Source of the DNA: Anisus vortex
Taxonomy: Eukaryota > Mollusca > Gastropoda > Planorbidae
Assembly: GCA_949126835.1 (NCBI GenBank)
Contig: OX421494.1
Span: 55,990,358 to 56,054,357 of the forward strand
DNA length: 64,000 nt
Reading direction: 5' to 3'
The translations under genes and the position numbers were made by a program. The stretch's first letter is position 1; every line of letters starts with the position of its first letter. Shown here piece by piece: positions 11,512 through 21,173 of the stretch. Under the pieces are notes generated by a model that searched no databases, was not told the DNA's origin, and was given only the letters and a program-made list of their open reading frames with translations.

Positions 11512-11864
11512 TGTTATAATTATATTACAGTACACTGTTCTTTATTCACTAACACGCTGGACACAAGGGTTTCAGTTCAACCTTTATTTTACATGTACAT
11601 ACCGAATCACCAATCAAAATCCCCCCAGCTCTGTCCTGCTCAGCTCTCATACCCCGAATGTCCAGTCTTCCTATCTTACACACCCCGTGTTCGCTCCCTT
11701 CATTCACGATTCCCCCTAACTGACTTGAGTTCATTCATTCCTATCTTTACAATAACATCACTGGGCTCAACACACACACATACACGCCTACACACACCCA
11801 TTTGTCGACAATAGATTTTAATTCATTCATATCCACTCTCTTTCACTCAAAATAGCTCACAACA
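11512..11864 (-). repeat. 3' LTR of element A (353 bp)
   Basis: Starts and ends with TGTT/AACA and shows no difference that I can see from 18434-18786. Open frames within it are repeated identically in the other LTR and are not genes. Confidence 0.93.
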
Positions 11865-12647
11865 TCTACTCCCACCCTAAGGCGATTAATCCTTTAATTG
11901 CCTGATAAATAAAATAAAAGAAAAAAAATGTACAATACAATCCGAGTTATTTTGTCTATACCTTTCATTCACATACCTTAAAGTTAATCACAATTTCGTG
12001 GTTTGTGCAACCAAAATAGTTTATATCTATTTTTACAATACATCTATACCAAACAGAACTGACTTCCACACAATAATAGTTTGTACACAAAAGTATCTAC
12101 ACATTAATTATAATATTATAAGCATATATATTAAATACGTCATGAAATCAATTAATGCGATCATAATAATGAATTATACCGTAGGTTACATATAACATTC
12201 AAGTTCTTTTACATTTTATATACATATTAAAACGCTACAACCTATTATAAAATACTACTATAATAATATCTTTTACCGTAACCTCATTAAGTTAATTATA
12301 AATACGACATTAGAATAGATCTAATCATTTTAATTACACTTGTATGAACAAGTTATACATTTATTATAACTCTGCTTTAGAAGCGAATATAATCACATTG
12401 ACAATGAAGACAAAAAAAAAAAAAATAAATAATGAATACAAGAAAAATTGTCATCATTTGTGCTCATGACAAAAAATATTTGAGCGTACACAATCCTCAA
12501 ATCCTCTTGTCATTCTGACTGAGCACTGTTACACATTTATTTATCAATCTTAAAAAAAAAAAAAAAAAACACAGTCCTGTTGCTTTAGGACAATAATAAA
12601 AAAAAATGTTCATGTACAAATGTTCTTTTGCAAGTTACTGCTACAAT
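11865..12647 (-). other. Element A 3' non-coding tract and polypurine tract
   Basis: Between the pol stop and the 3' LTR. AT-rich with A-runs. The last 14 bases before the LTR on the minus strand, agggtgggagtaga, form the likely plus-strand primer. No ORF of note. Confidence 0.65.
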
Positions 12648-15600
12648 TTAATTCCTTGAGAGGTAATCTGCGATTACATTTTGTGTTCCTGGTATATGTT
12701 CCACCTTAAACTTAAATTCTTGCAGTAAAATAGCCCACCTTGTTATCCTGGAGTTTTTGTATTTACAGCTATTTAGATATTGCAGAGCCCTCTGGTCTGT
12801 TTGCAGTATAAAGTTTGAATTACTTAAATACAAAGCTAGCTTTCCTATAGTCCAAATAATAGATAAACATTCTCGCTCAATAGTCGAGAACCGTGTTTCT
12901 CGCGGTAACAGCTTTCTGCTTACATATTTAACTGGCCGCAAGGCCCCATCTCTATATTGTAATAGTACCCCGCCAACGCCCCTGGAAGACGCGTCACAGC
13001 GTAGTACAAATCTACTGTTTACATCTGGTAAAATTAAGAATGGCTCTGAGTTTAAGTGACTTTGCAATAACTCTAATGCTCTTTGGCACTCCCCTGTCCA
13101 ATTTATTTTGTTTGGTTTGCCTTTCTTAAGTAGGTCAGTCAAAACAGCTTTAATTGTACTGAAGTTAGGTATGAACTTCGCGTAGTAGGATATAAGTCCT
13201 ATTAAAGCTCTAACCTGTTTCTTTGTTCTAGGTACTGAAATGTGTAATATCTTCTCTATCTTTGATTTTTCAGGTGTTATTATACCTTTCCCAACCATGT
13301 GACCTAGAAAGCTTATTTTCTCAAAACCCAATTCTAGTTTTTCTGGTTTGACTGTTAAACCAGCTTCACTCAATCTACAAAAAACTTTGTCTAGTGTCTG
13401 TACGTGCTGTTCAAAAGTTTCACTATACACGCATATATCATCAAAAAATGAAACAACATTGTCTAGCCCTTCTAACACATAACGCATAAGTCTAGCAAAT
13501 GTTGCTGGAGCTGTAGACAGTCCAAAGGGTAGGTAGTTAAAATGGTAAAGTCCCCATGGTGTTGTAAAAGCTGTGAGTTTCTTACACTCCTGTCTAAGTC
13601 CTATTTGCCAATACCCTTTTGTGAGGTCTAACTTTGACATATAATTTGCTCTATTTAGCTTGCTAAAAAGTTCTTCCTGGTCTGGTATTGGTTCGGCGTC
13701 ATATACTGTCACAGCATTCAACTTTCTGAAGTCTACACAGAACCTCGTCCCCCCGTCTCTTTTCCTAACTAGGACTACCGGTGCACTGAAATCGGAATTC
13801 GATCTTTCTATTATCCCTAAAGTTTCCATTTCGTCTAGTTCTTTCCTCATTATCTCCCTCTGCGCATATGGTATTCCGTATGGCCTTACTCTAATAGGTT
13901 TTTTATTGGTGAGGATAATATCGTGTACTACTAATTTTGTCTTGCCTGGGACATTACTTATCACGCCCCTGTGTTTACAGACTACTTCTTCTATTCTCTT
14001 TCTCTGTTTACCATTCAGGCTGTCACTGATTTTTACGGCCTTCAGGTCCGTCTTGTTATTAAAGTCTGGTGTCTTCACCATATTTAAGGGTATTCCAAGG
14101 TCGAGGTCAACTGTATCACCGTTTCCTCCCTCGTCGTATTCTGTTATCACCCCTGAAATTGTGTTTACTCTGTAGTGTGTTCTTTTCCCAATAGTGTTAT
14201 TTCTGGGGTGGTACAACATGATTCTGTTGACATGAAATGTTTTGACTTTATCGTTCACTCTAACCTCATAGTTTAAATTGGATATCTTCTTTACCACTTC
14301 GAAGGGACCCCCCCATCGAAGTTCCAATTTATTTATTTGTTGAGGTATCAACACTAACACATGATCTCCAATTTCGATTTTTTTAATGGATGCATTCCTA
14401 TCATAATAACTTTTTGACTTTTCCATTCCTTCTTCGGTCCTTTTTGTCGCGAATGCGCATGCGTTTTGTAGTTTCTTCTTCAAGTTTAACAGGTAGTCGT
14501 ATGCAGTTCTGGTTATTGGGTCTTCCATCTCTTCTGTTAGTATAGACTTTATTATGCTCATTGGTCCTCTGACTTTCCTGCCATACATGAGCTCAAAAGG
14601 CGAGTACTCCGTGGTCGTGTGTGATATTTCACGGTATGCGAATAGCACAGATGGTAAATATGTATCCCAATCCGAAGGCTTATCAAACGTGACTTTTCTG
14701 AGCATTTCCTTCAGAGTCCCATTGAACCTTTCAACGGCCCCATTTGACATCGGGTGGTATACTGATGAATGGGTTATCCTTATTCCCAGTAGCTTTGAAA
14801 CCTGTTTAAATATGTCTGACGTGAATTGACTTCCATTGTCCGATAAAATTGTGTCGGGAAATCCCATTCTGCAGAATATAGACATAAGTGCGTCTTGTAC
14901 TTCTTCCGTTGAAACAGTTTTAAGCGGAATTGCTTCTGGCCATCTAGTGCAAAGGTCTACAACTGTTAGTATATATCTATTTTTAGTTTTTGTCATATTT
15001 AATGGTCCTACAATATCTATGGCTATTTTACAAAATGGCTGGCCAACTATTTTTGAAATCCCCATTGGGCCTTTGCTCTGTCTGTTTTTCTTACCCCTCT
15101 GGCACACGTCACATGTCTTGCAATAGTCCTTTACCTGCTTGTTAATTCCTGGCCACGTGAATTCAGATTTTATCCTCTCAAGTGTTCGCGCGTAACCCTG
15201 GTGACCACTCATAGGTGTGTCGTGTCCTACTTTTATGATGTTTTCGCGAAGCGTATTTGGTATGACCAGTTTAATAAAATCGTCCCCTAAGTTCCTATTT
15301 CTATTACATTTCCTAACTTGTTTATATAAGTAACCATTTATTATCTTGTACCCATTTTCATTATTATATGCCGTTGTCCACAATTTTTCTAATGATGTGT
15401 CTTCTTTTTGCATCCTCTTGAACTCATCTTTATTGACATTTATGTTTATAAATGTACTTTCCAATTTTCCCTCTTTCATTGCGTTTTCATTTTGTTTTTG
15501 TGCCCTTGTCTGCACATGTGCAACTATGTTTAAGTCCGCATTTGATGGTGGTTTTGCTCCATCAACATTTCCTATCAATAGTTCTGCCGGCGGGTTTTTT

Positions 15601-15929
15601 AAAAGTATCGCTATATACGTACCCGTTAGATACGGAGTTTCTATATTTACTATGGCCTTTCTAACTTGTATCTCTTCGCCGTTCGCAGTTATTATGGTAG
15701 TTTTCCCTTTCACCCAATCGGATCGTGGGATTAGGCTCTCTTTGCAAGCTATTACAACTGACCCCGTATCTCGCAATGTTGTCACTGCCCTAGTGTTTAA
15801 TTTCCCCATAACTATCGGTAATCTTCCTTTACTACTGATTATATTCACCCATGTTAGTTTTCTCACCTTCCCTTCTCCGTTTAAACAGTCCTTACATGTT
15901 CTACACTTTCCCGTTAATGCTGAAGCTAG
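12648..15929 (-). CDS. pol: Pol of element A: protease-integrase-RT-RNase H (expressed by stop readthrough)
   Basis: Open frame of about 1,093 codons with no ATG at its start; it continues gag's frame directly after TGA 15932-15930. Counting residues from the GTG at 15866: protease DTG at 33-35; integrase zinc motif H215/H222/C252/C255; integrase catalytic D284, D343, E379 (D-35-E spacing); a GPY/F-like segment near 518-552; RT from about 645 with LDLTKGYW (D747) and active site FFDD at 807-810, where YxDD is usual; RNase H D958, E999 and D1024; end ADYLSRN. Before the protease lies a short CxxCxxC stretch (KCRTCKDC). Integrase precedes RT, unlike standard Ty3/gypsy. No internal stop, so it could be active. 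The product would be a Gag-Pol polyprotein cleaved by its own protease. Confidence 0.9.
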   Translation of the reverse strand, partial: LASALTGKCRTCKDCLNGEGKVRKLTWVNIISSKGRLPIVMGKLNTRAVTTLRDTGSVVIACKESLIPRSDWVKGKTTIITANGEEIQVRKAIVNIETPYLTGTYIAILLKNPPAELLIGNVDGAKPPSNADLNIVAHVQTRAQKQNENAMKEGKLESTFININVNKDEFKRMQKEDTSLEKLWTTAYNNENGYKIINGYLYKQVRKCNRNRNLGDDFIKLVIPNTLRENIIKVGHDTPMSGHQGYARTLERIKSEFTWPGINKQVKDYCKTCDVCQRGKKNRQSKGPMGISKIVGQPFCKIAIDIVGPLNMTKTKNRYILTVVDLCTRWPEAIPLKTVSTEEVQDALMSIFCRMGFPDTILSDNGSQFTSDIFKQVSKLLGIRITHSSVYHPMSNGAVERFNGTLKEMLRKVTFDKPSDWDTYLPSVLFAYREISHTTTEYSPFELMYGRKVRGPMSIIKSILTEEMEDPITRTAYDYLLNLKKKLQNACAFATKRTEEGMEKSKSYYDRNASIKKIEIGDHVLVLIPQQINKLELRWGGPFEVVKKISNLNYEVRVNDKVKTFHVNRIMLYHPRNNTIGKRTHYRVNTISGVITEYDEGGNGDTVDLDLGIPLNMVKTPDFNNKTDLKAVKISDSLNGKQRKRIEEVVCKHRGVISNVPGKTKLVVHDIILTNKKPIRVRPYGIPYAQREIMRKELDEMETLGIIERSNSDFSAPVVLVRKRDGGTRFCVDFRKLNAVTVYDAEPIPDQEELFSKLNRANYMSKLDLTKGYWQIGLRQECKKLTAFTTPWGLYHFNYLPFGLSTAPATFARLMRYVLEGLDNVVSFFDDICVYSETFEQHVQTLDKVFCRLSEAGLTVKPEKLELGFEKISFLGHMVGKGIITPEKSKIEKILHISVPRTKKQVRALIGLISYYAKFIPNFSTIKAVLTDLLKKGKPNKINWTGECQRALELLQSHLNSEPFLILPDVNSRFVLRCDASSRGVGGVLLQYRDGALRPVKYVSRKLLPRETRFSTIERECLSIIWTIGKLALYLSNSNFILQTDQRALQYLNSCKYKNSRITRWAILLQEFKFKVEHIPGTQNVIADYLSRN

Positions 15930-15932
15930 TCA
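15926..15932 (-). promoter_or_regulatory. Probable stop-codon readthrough signal between gag and pol (TGA CTAG)
   Basis: Minus-strand reading of this site is TGACTAG. The TGA ends gag after LNNNNV, and pol follows in the same frame with no ATG before the protease. UGA followed by CUAG is the well-characterised high-efficiency readthrough context of some animal mRNAs and RNA viruses. The arrangement fits Gag-Pol made by readthrough and not by the -1 frameshift more usual in this group. Sequence is seen; readthrough is inferred. Confidence 0.7.
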
Positions 15933-17183
15933 TACATTGTTATTGTTCAACCGAACCCTCCAATCGTCCCCGCCTTCGGATCCGTTTGTACGAGTCTCGT
16001 CTCTGTAACTTTGACCTACTTGTTTATTTCGCCAACAGTCTCGCGACCAGTGCCCAGTTTGACCACATGTGTAGCACTCATTGCTATTTTGATGGTTGTA
16101 TGCTTGATGTTTTTGTTTGTAACCGTCATATGTCTGTTTCTGTGATCGGTCAGGTGACATGTAGGCCGATTGTTGTCTACGAGATTGTTTCCCAATTGGT
16201 GAATGTGATCTATATGGTGATTGTGACCTCTGTCTAAACGGTGATTGCGATCTATATGATGGTTGTGGCCTCTGTCTAAAGGGTGATTGTGGTCTATATG
16301 GTGATTGTGGCCTCTGTCTAAACGGTGATTGCGGTCTTTGTGGTGTTCTATCCCGTGATTTCCTATCAATAATTGTGGCCACGGCATCGTTTGTTTGTGT
16401 TTCTGTTTGTCCTAAAGGTCTGTTGGGGAAAATGGAGAAGTAATTGTCGCAACCCTTCTCTACGTCGTCTATTGTCTTGGGTTCCCTGGTCAAAATATGG
16501 TGTCTGACGTCTGTCGCCACTGTCCTCGTCACTTTGTCCCTAAGTATCAAGTCCAATAGTCCGTCGTATGTTTTGTCAATGCCACTAAGCTCTACCCATC
16601 GCTTCAAGTAGTATGTTACTTTTCTGATGTAGCTTCCTGATTTGTCCCCCTTGTCTGGTCGCATGTTCCAAAATCGGTCACTATATCCTGCGCATGTTAG
16701 CCCATAGTGTTTTTGTATTTCTTTTTTTAGCTTCACGTAGTCTGTTTCCGCGCCTAGTTCCGTGGTATAATGGTCGCACCCTCTATCTAACAAAATTTTT
16801 CTGAACTCATGGCACCATCGTTTTCCTTCTAACCCTATTTCTATGGCTTCTCTTTCAAAAATATCTATGAGGTTGTCAATATCTTCTGGTTCATTACCCC
16901 CTTTTAGTCCTACCAGCCGCATCTTTATCCATTTTTTTCCGCCTTCGTCCTCTCTTTTACTCTCTATCATTTCTCCCTCCGACTTCGCGCTTTCTTTCAA
17001 TAATTCCAATTTTTTTATTTCTCTCTCTTCTCTCCTTGTATTCCTTTCTTCCCGTTCCCTCTCTAGTTCCCGTGCATCTTTTAATTTCTTTTCTGCCCAT
17101 TCTATCAAGTCTCCGCCCTCTAATTTACATTTCTCTCCTAAGTCTATATAATAGGCTAACCCCAGTTTATCCTCATTACTCAT
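15930..17183 (-). CDS. gag: Gag of element A with CCHC zinc knuckle
   Basis: 417 codons from ATG at 17183. The N-terminus (LGLAYYIDLGEKCKLEGGDL) is followed by a highly charged, coiled-coil-like stretch (about residues 30-75, rich in E/R/K). A central gag-like region and an S/P/Q/R-rich repeat follow (SPFRQR/SPYR units, about 280-330), then a CX2CX4HX4C zinc knuckle at 370-383 (CYTCGQTGHWSRDC). It ends in TGA at 15930-15932. Gag forms the particle and the knuckle binds element RNA. The repeat region encodes near-identical codon blocks, so it varies easily in length. Intact. Confidence 0.88.
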   Translation of the reverse strand: MSNEDKLGLAYYIDLGEKCKLEGGDLIEWAEKKLKDARELEREREERNTRREEREIKKLELLKESAKSEGEMIESKREDEGGKKWIKMRLVGLKGGNEPEDIDNLIDIFEREAIEIGLEGKRWCHEFRKILLDRGCDHYTTELGAETDYVKLKKEIQKHYGLTCAGYSDRFWNMRPDKGDKSGSYIRKVTYYLKRWVELSGIDKTYDGLLDLILRDKVTRTVATDVRHHILTREPKTIDDVEKGCDNYFSIFPNRPLGQTETQTNDAVATIIDRKSRDRTPQRPQSPFRQRPQSPYRPQSPFRQRPQPSYRSQSPFRQRSQSPYRSHSPIGKQSRRQQSAYMSPDRSQKQTYDGYKQKHQAYNHQNSNECYTCGQTGHWSRDCWRNKQVGQSYRDETRTNGSEGGDDWRVRLNNNNV

Positions 17184-17810
17184 TTTACCTCTCCAAATTC
17201 TACTAATTAAGTAATCAGAAAAAATTATTTAAAAAAATGTATAGTTTGTAGTCCCACTTATTCAATTGTGCGATCAGTTACTTCCTAATCAATTGTTTAC
17301 TAAAATAGTAATTACTGATAACGACACTGTAAGCGATTTTGTCAACCCAGTGTGTGTATACAAATCCCAAATTATACAAGTGTGTCATTAAAGATCACCA
17401 CTGACGTCGAAAGATAATCTTATTTTTCCAACACACGCTGAGTTAATTGCCCTAAAAATTATTTCTACACTATTCTCCACACATGTAAATTCAGTTCGAA
17501 ATTTGTGTAGGATAATATATAATTTCATTAAAATAAACAGAAAGCATCAGGGATGCACACCATTAAAATAAACAGAAAGCATAATACATAGCATACACAA
17601 AATCATGAATCATAATAATACTTAAATACAGGCATACTTGCTTTTACAATCGCCGATGCGCTTGAGTAGTTTCTTCCTGTAAACAGGTCAACAATTTCAA
17701 CGGTCACAGTTCGATGTACCTCTGGTCACACAGGGAAATAACTAGCAGTTCATTCAGAGTGTGTTTTTACCCGTGTCGTTTCGTCCCAGTATCAGGGATG
17801 CACATCAGGT
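17184..17810 (-). other. Element A leader, non-repeated part
   Basis: 5' untranslated region of element A between the tandem-repeat block and gag. AT-rich, no ORF with family resemblance. Confidence 0.6.
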
Positions 17811-18190
17811 TTTGTCATTCACAGCACGGGACGGCAAGGTTAGAGACCCCAGGTCAGCATACGGCCCACGTACGGTGAGCATAGGTCTGCACGTCAGGGT
17901 TGTCACTCACAGCACAGGTCAGCATACGGCCCACGTACGGTGAGCATAGGTCTGCACGTCAGGGTTGTCACTCACAGCACAGGTCGGGCAAGGTCTGCAC
18001 ACTCACAGCACAGGTCAGCATACGGCCCACGTACGGTGAGCATAGGTCTGCACGTCAGGGTTGTCACTCACAGCACAGGACGGGCAAGGTCTGCACGTCA
18101 GGGTTGTCACTCACAGCACAGGACGGTCAAAGTGAGAGACCCCCGGTCAGCATATGGTCCCGCACACGATCAGCTTACGTGTAGATCACA
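17811..18190 (-). repeat. 65-bp tandem repeat in the leader of element A
   Basis: Units built from cagcatacggcccacgtacg, tgagcataggtctgcacgtc and agggttgtcactcacagcac recur 3-5 times with deletions of parts of the unit. The block is much less AT-rich than the rest of the element. It lies between the primer-binding site and gag. Confidence 0.85.
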
Positions 18191-18411
18191 GCACAAGGCA
18201 GCACAATATCTTTGCTGGCACCTTATTGCTGTAGTGTAGTTTAAAATTTAAAATTCACAGTACTTCTGGTTACGATGATCATCGCACCATTTAAACTAAT
18301 GTTAAATGTTATTTCAAGTTCGAGACGTACAGGGTCTGGTCGAACCTCTAAAGTATGGAAACTGCACACAACGCTTGTTATTCCCAGTTCGAGACGTACT
18401 GGGTCTGGGTC

Positions 18412-18431
18412 GAACCTCTAGTAAGGCGCCA
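18412..18431 (-). promoter_or_regulatory. Primer-binding site of element A
   Basis: Two bases after the 5' LTR the minus strand reads TGGCGCCTTACTAGAGG. TGG complements a tRNA CCA end, and TGGCGCC is shared with tRNA-Lys-primed elements. The remainder does not clearly match, so I do not assign the tRNA. Confidence 0.6.
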
Positions 18432-18433
18432 AA

Positions 18434-18786
18434 TGTTATAATTATATTACAGTACACTGTTCTTTATTCACTAACACGCTGGACACAAGGGTTTCAGTTC
18501 AACCTTTATTTTACATGTACATACCGAATCACCAATCAAAATCCCCCCAGCTCTGTCCTGCTCAGCTCTCATACCCCGAATGTCCAGTCTTCCTATCTTA
18601 CACACCCCGTGTTCGCTCCCTTCATTCACGATTCCCCCTAACTGACTTGAGTTCATTCATTCCTATCTTTACAATAACATCACTGGGCTCAACACACACA
18701 CATACACGCCTACACACACCCATTTGTCGACAATAGATTTTAATTCATTCATATCCACTCTCTTTCACTCAAAATAGCTCACAACA
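18434..18786 (-). repeat. 5' LTR of element A (353 bp)
   Basis: No difference that I can see from 11512-11864. Just inside it, a ~35-bp block (ttcgagacgtac..ggtctgg) occurs twice, at about 18318 and 18389. Confidence 0.93.
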
Positions 18787-18838
18787 GTAGGCTCAGGGGC
18801 ACTCTCAAGAACAAACATCAGCCTTCATCAGGGTTCAT
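18787..18838 (-). mobile_element. Right part of the SINE interrupted by element A, with target duplication
   Basis: Begins with the GTAGG duplication (18787-18791) and continues the minus-orientation family A body (ctcaggggcactctcaagaa, catcagggttcatac). Confidence 0.8.
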
Positions 18839-19524
18839 ACATTAAATATAATAACAACACATAACAAATATATTTACTCCAATGTTTTGTGACGGGCTAT
18901 TTCCAAATTTAAATTTATCTTGTTGTGTGTGTCTTATTTATAACTTAGATCGTGCGACCCTATCAAAAGCAACCTTCATACAAAAACGTTCTAACGTATT
19001 TCTGTAATCTTCAAGACATAAACTTCGGATGTTTACTGCCCAGAACACGATCGCCATAACTAATTATAATAAAAAACTTTAACAGAGATATTAGAACTAA
19101 GCAAAGACATTTCTCTCGCGTAAATTTTAAATTTTAATTAACTAGCACGATTAAAAACATTCATTTAGTCACACGATATTTTAACTTCAAACATAGCAAG
19201 GCATAGACTCTAATCTTAAAAACAAAACGCTTTAGCTTTCCGATTTACTCCTAATGTATGACACAAATATAATATTATATGATTTATATTTATTAAATTA
19301 ACCAAAACTTTTGACAGCTGATTTATGACGTCTAAATAAATCATTTTATGTAATTTTTTTTTAAATAATAAATTTACTGCCCATGTTGCTAGCCAAACAC
19401 CGGAAGCTGATCACAACCTTAGAGTTCTTGATTGCGAACGGGTCTGATTTCATTTGTCCATCAATGTTGTAACTTTTGACTATATATAAAATGTTGAATG
19501 GTATATTTGACTGACACGCTAAGG
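18839..19524. other. AT-rich, nothing recognised
   Basis: No coding or repeat signal identified between the SINE remnant and the hAT MITE. Confidence 0.4.
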
Positions 19525-19695
19525 CAGGGGTCGGCAAACTTTTTATAACAGTGTTGCAAAGTAGGATTTCAAACTCATTTACTTTATTTTACACAGAAGA
19601 GACTAATCGCCTTTTTTTGGAGGGTCTTCCGCGTGACATTGGAAACTGCTGTACGGGCCATGTCTGGTACGTGTGCCTTAGGTTGCCGATCCCTG
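19525..19695. mobile_element. hAT-type MITE (171 bp)
   Basis: Starts caggggtcggcaaac and ends ggttgccgatccctg, imperfect terminal inverted repeats. Flanked by cgctaagg and tgctaagg, an 8-bp duplication with one mismatch. No coding capacity. Same family as 20181-20398 and 25729-25942. Confidence 0.8.
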
Positions 19696-20065
19696 TGCTA
19701 AGGTATCATTACTCCTTCTGTATAGAAGGATATAAAAATAACTTAACAATGAACAATTTATTCTTTTATTCTTGAACTGGACACTGTTCCTTTGTTTTAC
19801 AGTAAATAATACACGTAAGAAATATAATATAATGTCATATCATTCAAAGATTTATTATTATTTTTATTATTAATACTGTACATTAAATTATTCTAAGATT
19901 GCATTTCTTTTAAGTGATAGCTGTGTTTTTATCTTACATATGTGTAAAATAAATCAAAAAAGAGAATTATAAAGATTTAGTTTCCGATAAGCTTAAAAAG
20001 TTATTTACTATACAATAATACATTAGTTTAGCTCATATATATATATAGATGGATTTATATATTTG
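19696..20065. other. AT-rich, nothing recognised
   Basis: No gene or repeat family recognised apart from short TA runs near 20035-20048. Confidence 0.4.
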
Positions 20066-20146
20066 TTAACCCTTCCCGTACCGACCTACTTCTATCTATG
20101 CTGCCGTCTGTTCCGTTATATACGCGCCCGGGACTGTAAGGGTTAA
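20066..20146. mobile_element. Very short piggyBac-like MITE bounded by TTAA
   Basis: Reads TTAA-cccttcccgtaccgacc ... gggactgtaaggg-TTAA, 81 bp. TTAA at both ends with CCCTT/AAGGG termini is the hallmark of piggyBac-type transposition. A second copy with the same interior (tatacgcgcccgggactg) is at 37385-37465. Confidence 0.6.
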
Positions 20147-20180
20147 GAAAATGTTTGAAACAAGGAATCACGCTTTATAT

Positions 20181-20398
20181 CATGGGTCGTTGACCTTTTG
20201 ATAATAATGTGCCAAAGTAAAATTTCTAATTCTTTCCGCGTGCCAACAGTCTTAAAGTCAACGTGCCCCACCACATTTTTTTTCGGTGTGTGTAGAAGCG
20301 ACTCGAAATGACTTTTTCTTTATGGGTCTTCTGCGTGCCATTTAAAATTGTTCTGCTTGCCAAGACCGACACGCGTTTCCTAGGTTTCTGAAACCCTG
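20181..20398. mobile_element. hAT-type MITE
   Basis: Left end catgggtcgttgacc, right end taggtttctgaaaccctg. Interior shares gtgccaacagtc and cgtgccatttaaaattgttc with the 25729-25942 copy. Flanks ctttatat and ctttaaat give a 7/8 target duplication. Confidence 0.75.
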
Positions 20399-20478
20399 CT
20401 TTAAATTAATTGTGTTTGTTCTAGTTTTTAAAAAAAGAATCAATCATTTGGTTTTGTTCTCAGATTTATCCCGTCGAA

Positions 20479-20660
20479 ATGGTATTTGTAGATACATTGA
20501 TGAGCTAATAAGTTGTTATGCCCAGATGGTATTTGTAGATACATTGATGAGCTAATAAGTAGTTATGCCCAGATGGTATTTGTAGATACATTGATGAGCT
20601 AATAAGTTGTTATGCCCAGATGGTATTTGTAGATACATTGATGAGCTAATAAGTTGTTAT
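20479..20660. repeat. 47-bp minisatellite, about 3.9 copies
   Basis: Unit atggtatttgtagatacatt ... agttgttatgcccag. Lies just upstream of the first exon of the GPCR pseudogene. Confidence 0.95.
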
Positions 20661-20786
20661 GAAACATCCTTATCTAAAGATATCAAAGAGGTTTTTTTAT
20701 TAATTGAAGTCGATTGTAAGTATAATAAATTTTAATTCGTATTTGTTAACTCTAAGCCCACTATGTATTACAGGTCTAATGTTAAT

Positions 20787-21173
20787 ATGAGGAAATGTTA
20801 TCAAACACTTGTTCTACTACTCCTTGCACAGTTGATGATCTCAAAAAGTATAGATTTTTGTACAATGCCTAAAAATGAAAATAACTTCAATGGCACGTAT
20901 GCCTGGAACAAATCTGCCCTATTACCGCTAGACTACCAACTCGGCTACTGCCCGATGAGATGCCGAGGTGAAGAGGTTGTTACTCATGCCACAGAAAACT
21001 GTTGGGATGTGAAGTGTGTTCCTTGTTATTGCCAAAGACCCGCCTGTGAAATCTATAACATCTGCTGCCCGGATGTAACTGTACCGTTTCTGCGTAGTAG
21101 ACAAATGACCGATAACTCTTTGTCTCCCCCTGTCAGACAACCCGCCCCTAGGCTAGGATGTGATCTCTTAGAT
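20787..21173 (+). pseudogene. GPCR exon 1, part before the hAT insertion
   Basis: Start Met at 20787 (MRKCYQTLVLLLLAQLMISK) gives a convincing signal peptide; an upstream in-frame Met at 20763 lies before it. Then a cysteine-rich segment (CPMRC ... CVPCYCQRPAC ... ICCP). It ends at LGCDLLD, exactly at the 8-bp target site. Confidence 0.85.

Larger units (their letters stand above)
11512..18786 (-). mobile_element. Complete Ty3/gypsy-type LTR retrotransposon (element A), integrase-before-RT order
   Basis: 7275 bp bounded by two 353-bp LTRs with TGTT...AACA ends and flanked by a GTAGG duplication. I see no difference between the LTRs, so the insertion is recent. On the minus strand the order is: 5' LTR (18786-18434), a primer-binding site beginning TGGCGCC at 18431, a leader with a 65-bp tandem repeat, gag (17183-15930), pol in the same frame after one TGA (15929-12648), a non-coding tract, a purine-rich tract (agggtgggagtaga, 11878-11865), and the 3' LTR (11864-11512). 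Pol order is protease, integrase, RT, RNase H, which matches the Gmr1-like subgroup of Ty3/gypsy elements. No env-like ORF is present. It inserted into a SINE. Confidence 0.93.

Noticed and set aside
11380..11814. ORFs in and near the 353-bp LTR (repeated at 18306-18736)
   Set aside because: Identical in both LTRs, start in flanking SINE or leader, and show no domain. They are LTR sequence.
17761..18239. ORFs of 60-99 codons in the element A leader
   Set aside because: Open because of the 65-bp repeat; on the strand opposite to the element's genes.
11512..18786. Endogenous retrovirus with an envelope gene
   Set aside because: No env-like ORF, signal peptide or transmembrane region between pol and the 3' LTR; this is an LTR retrotransposon.
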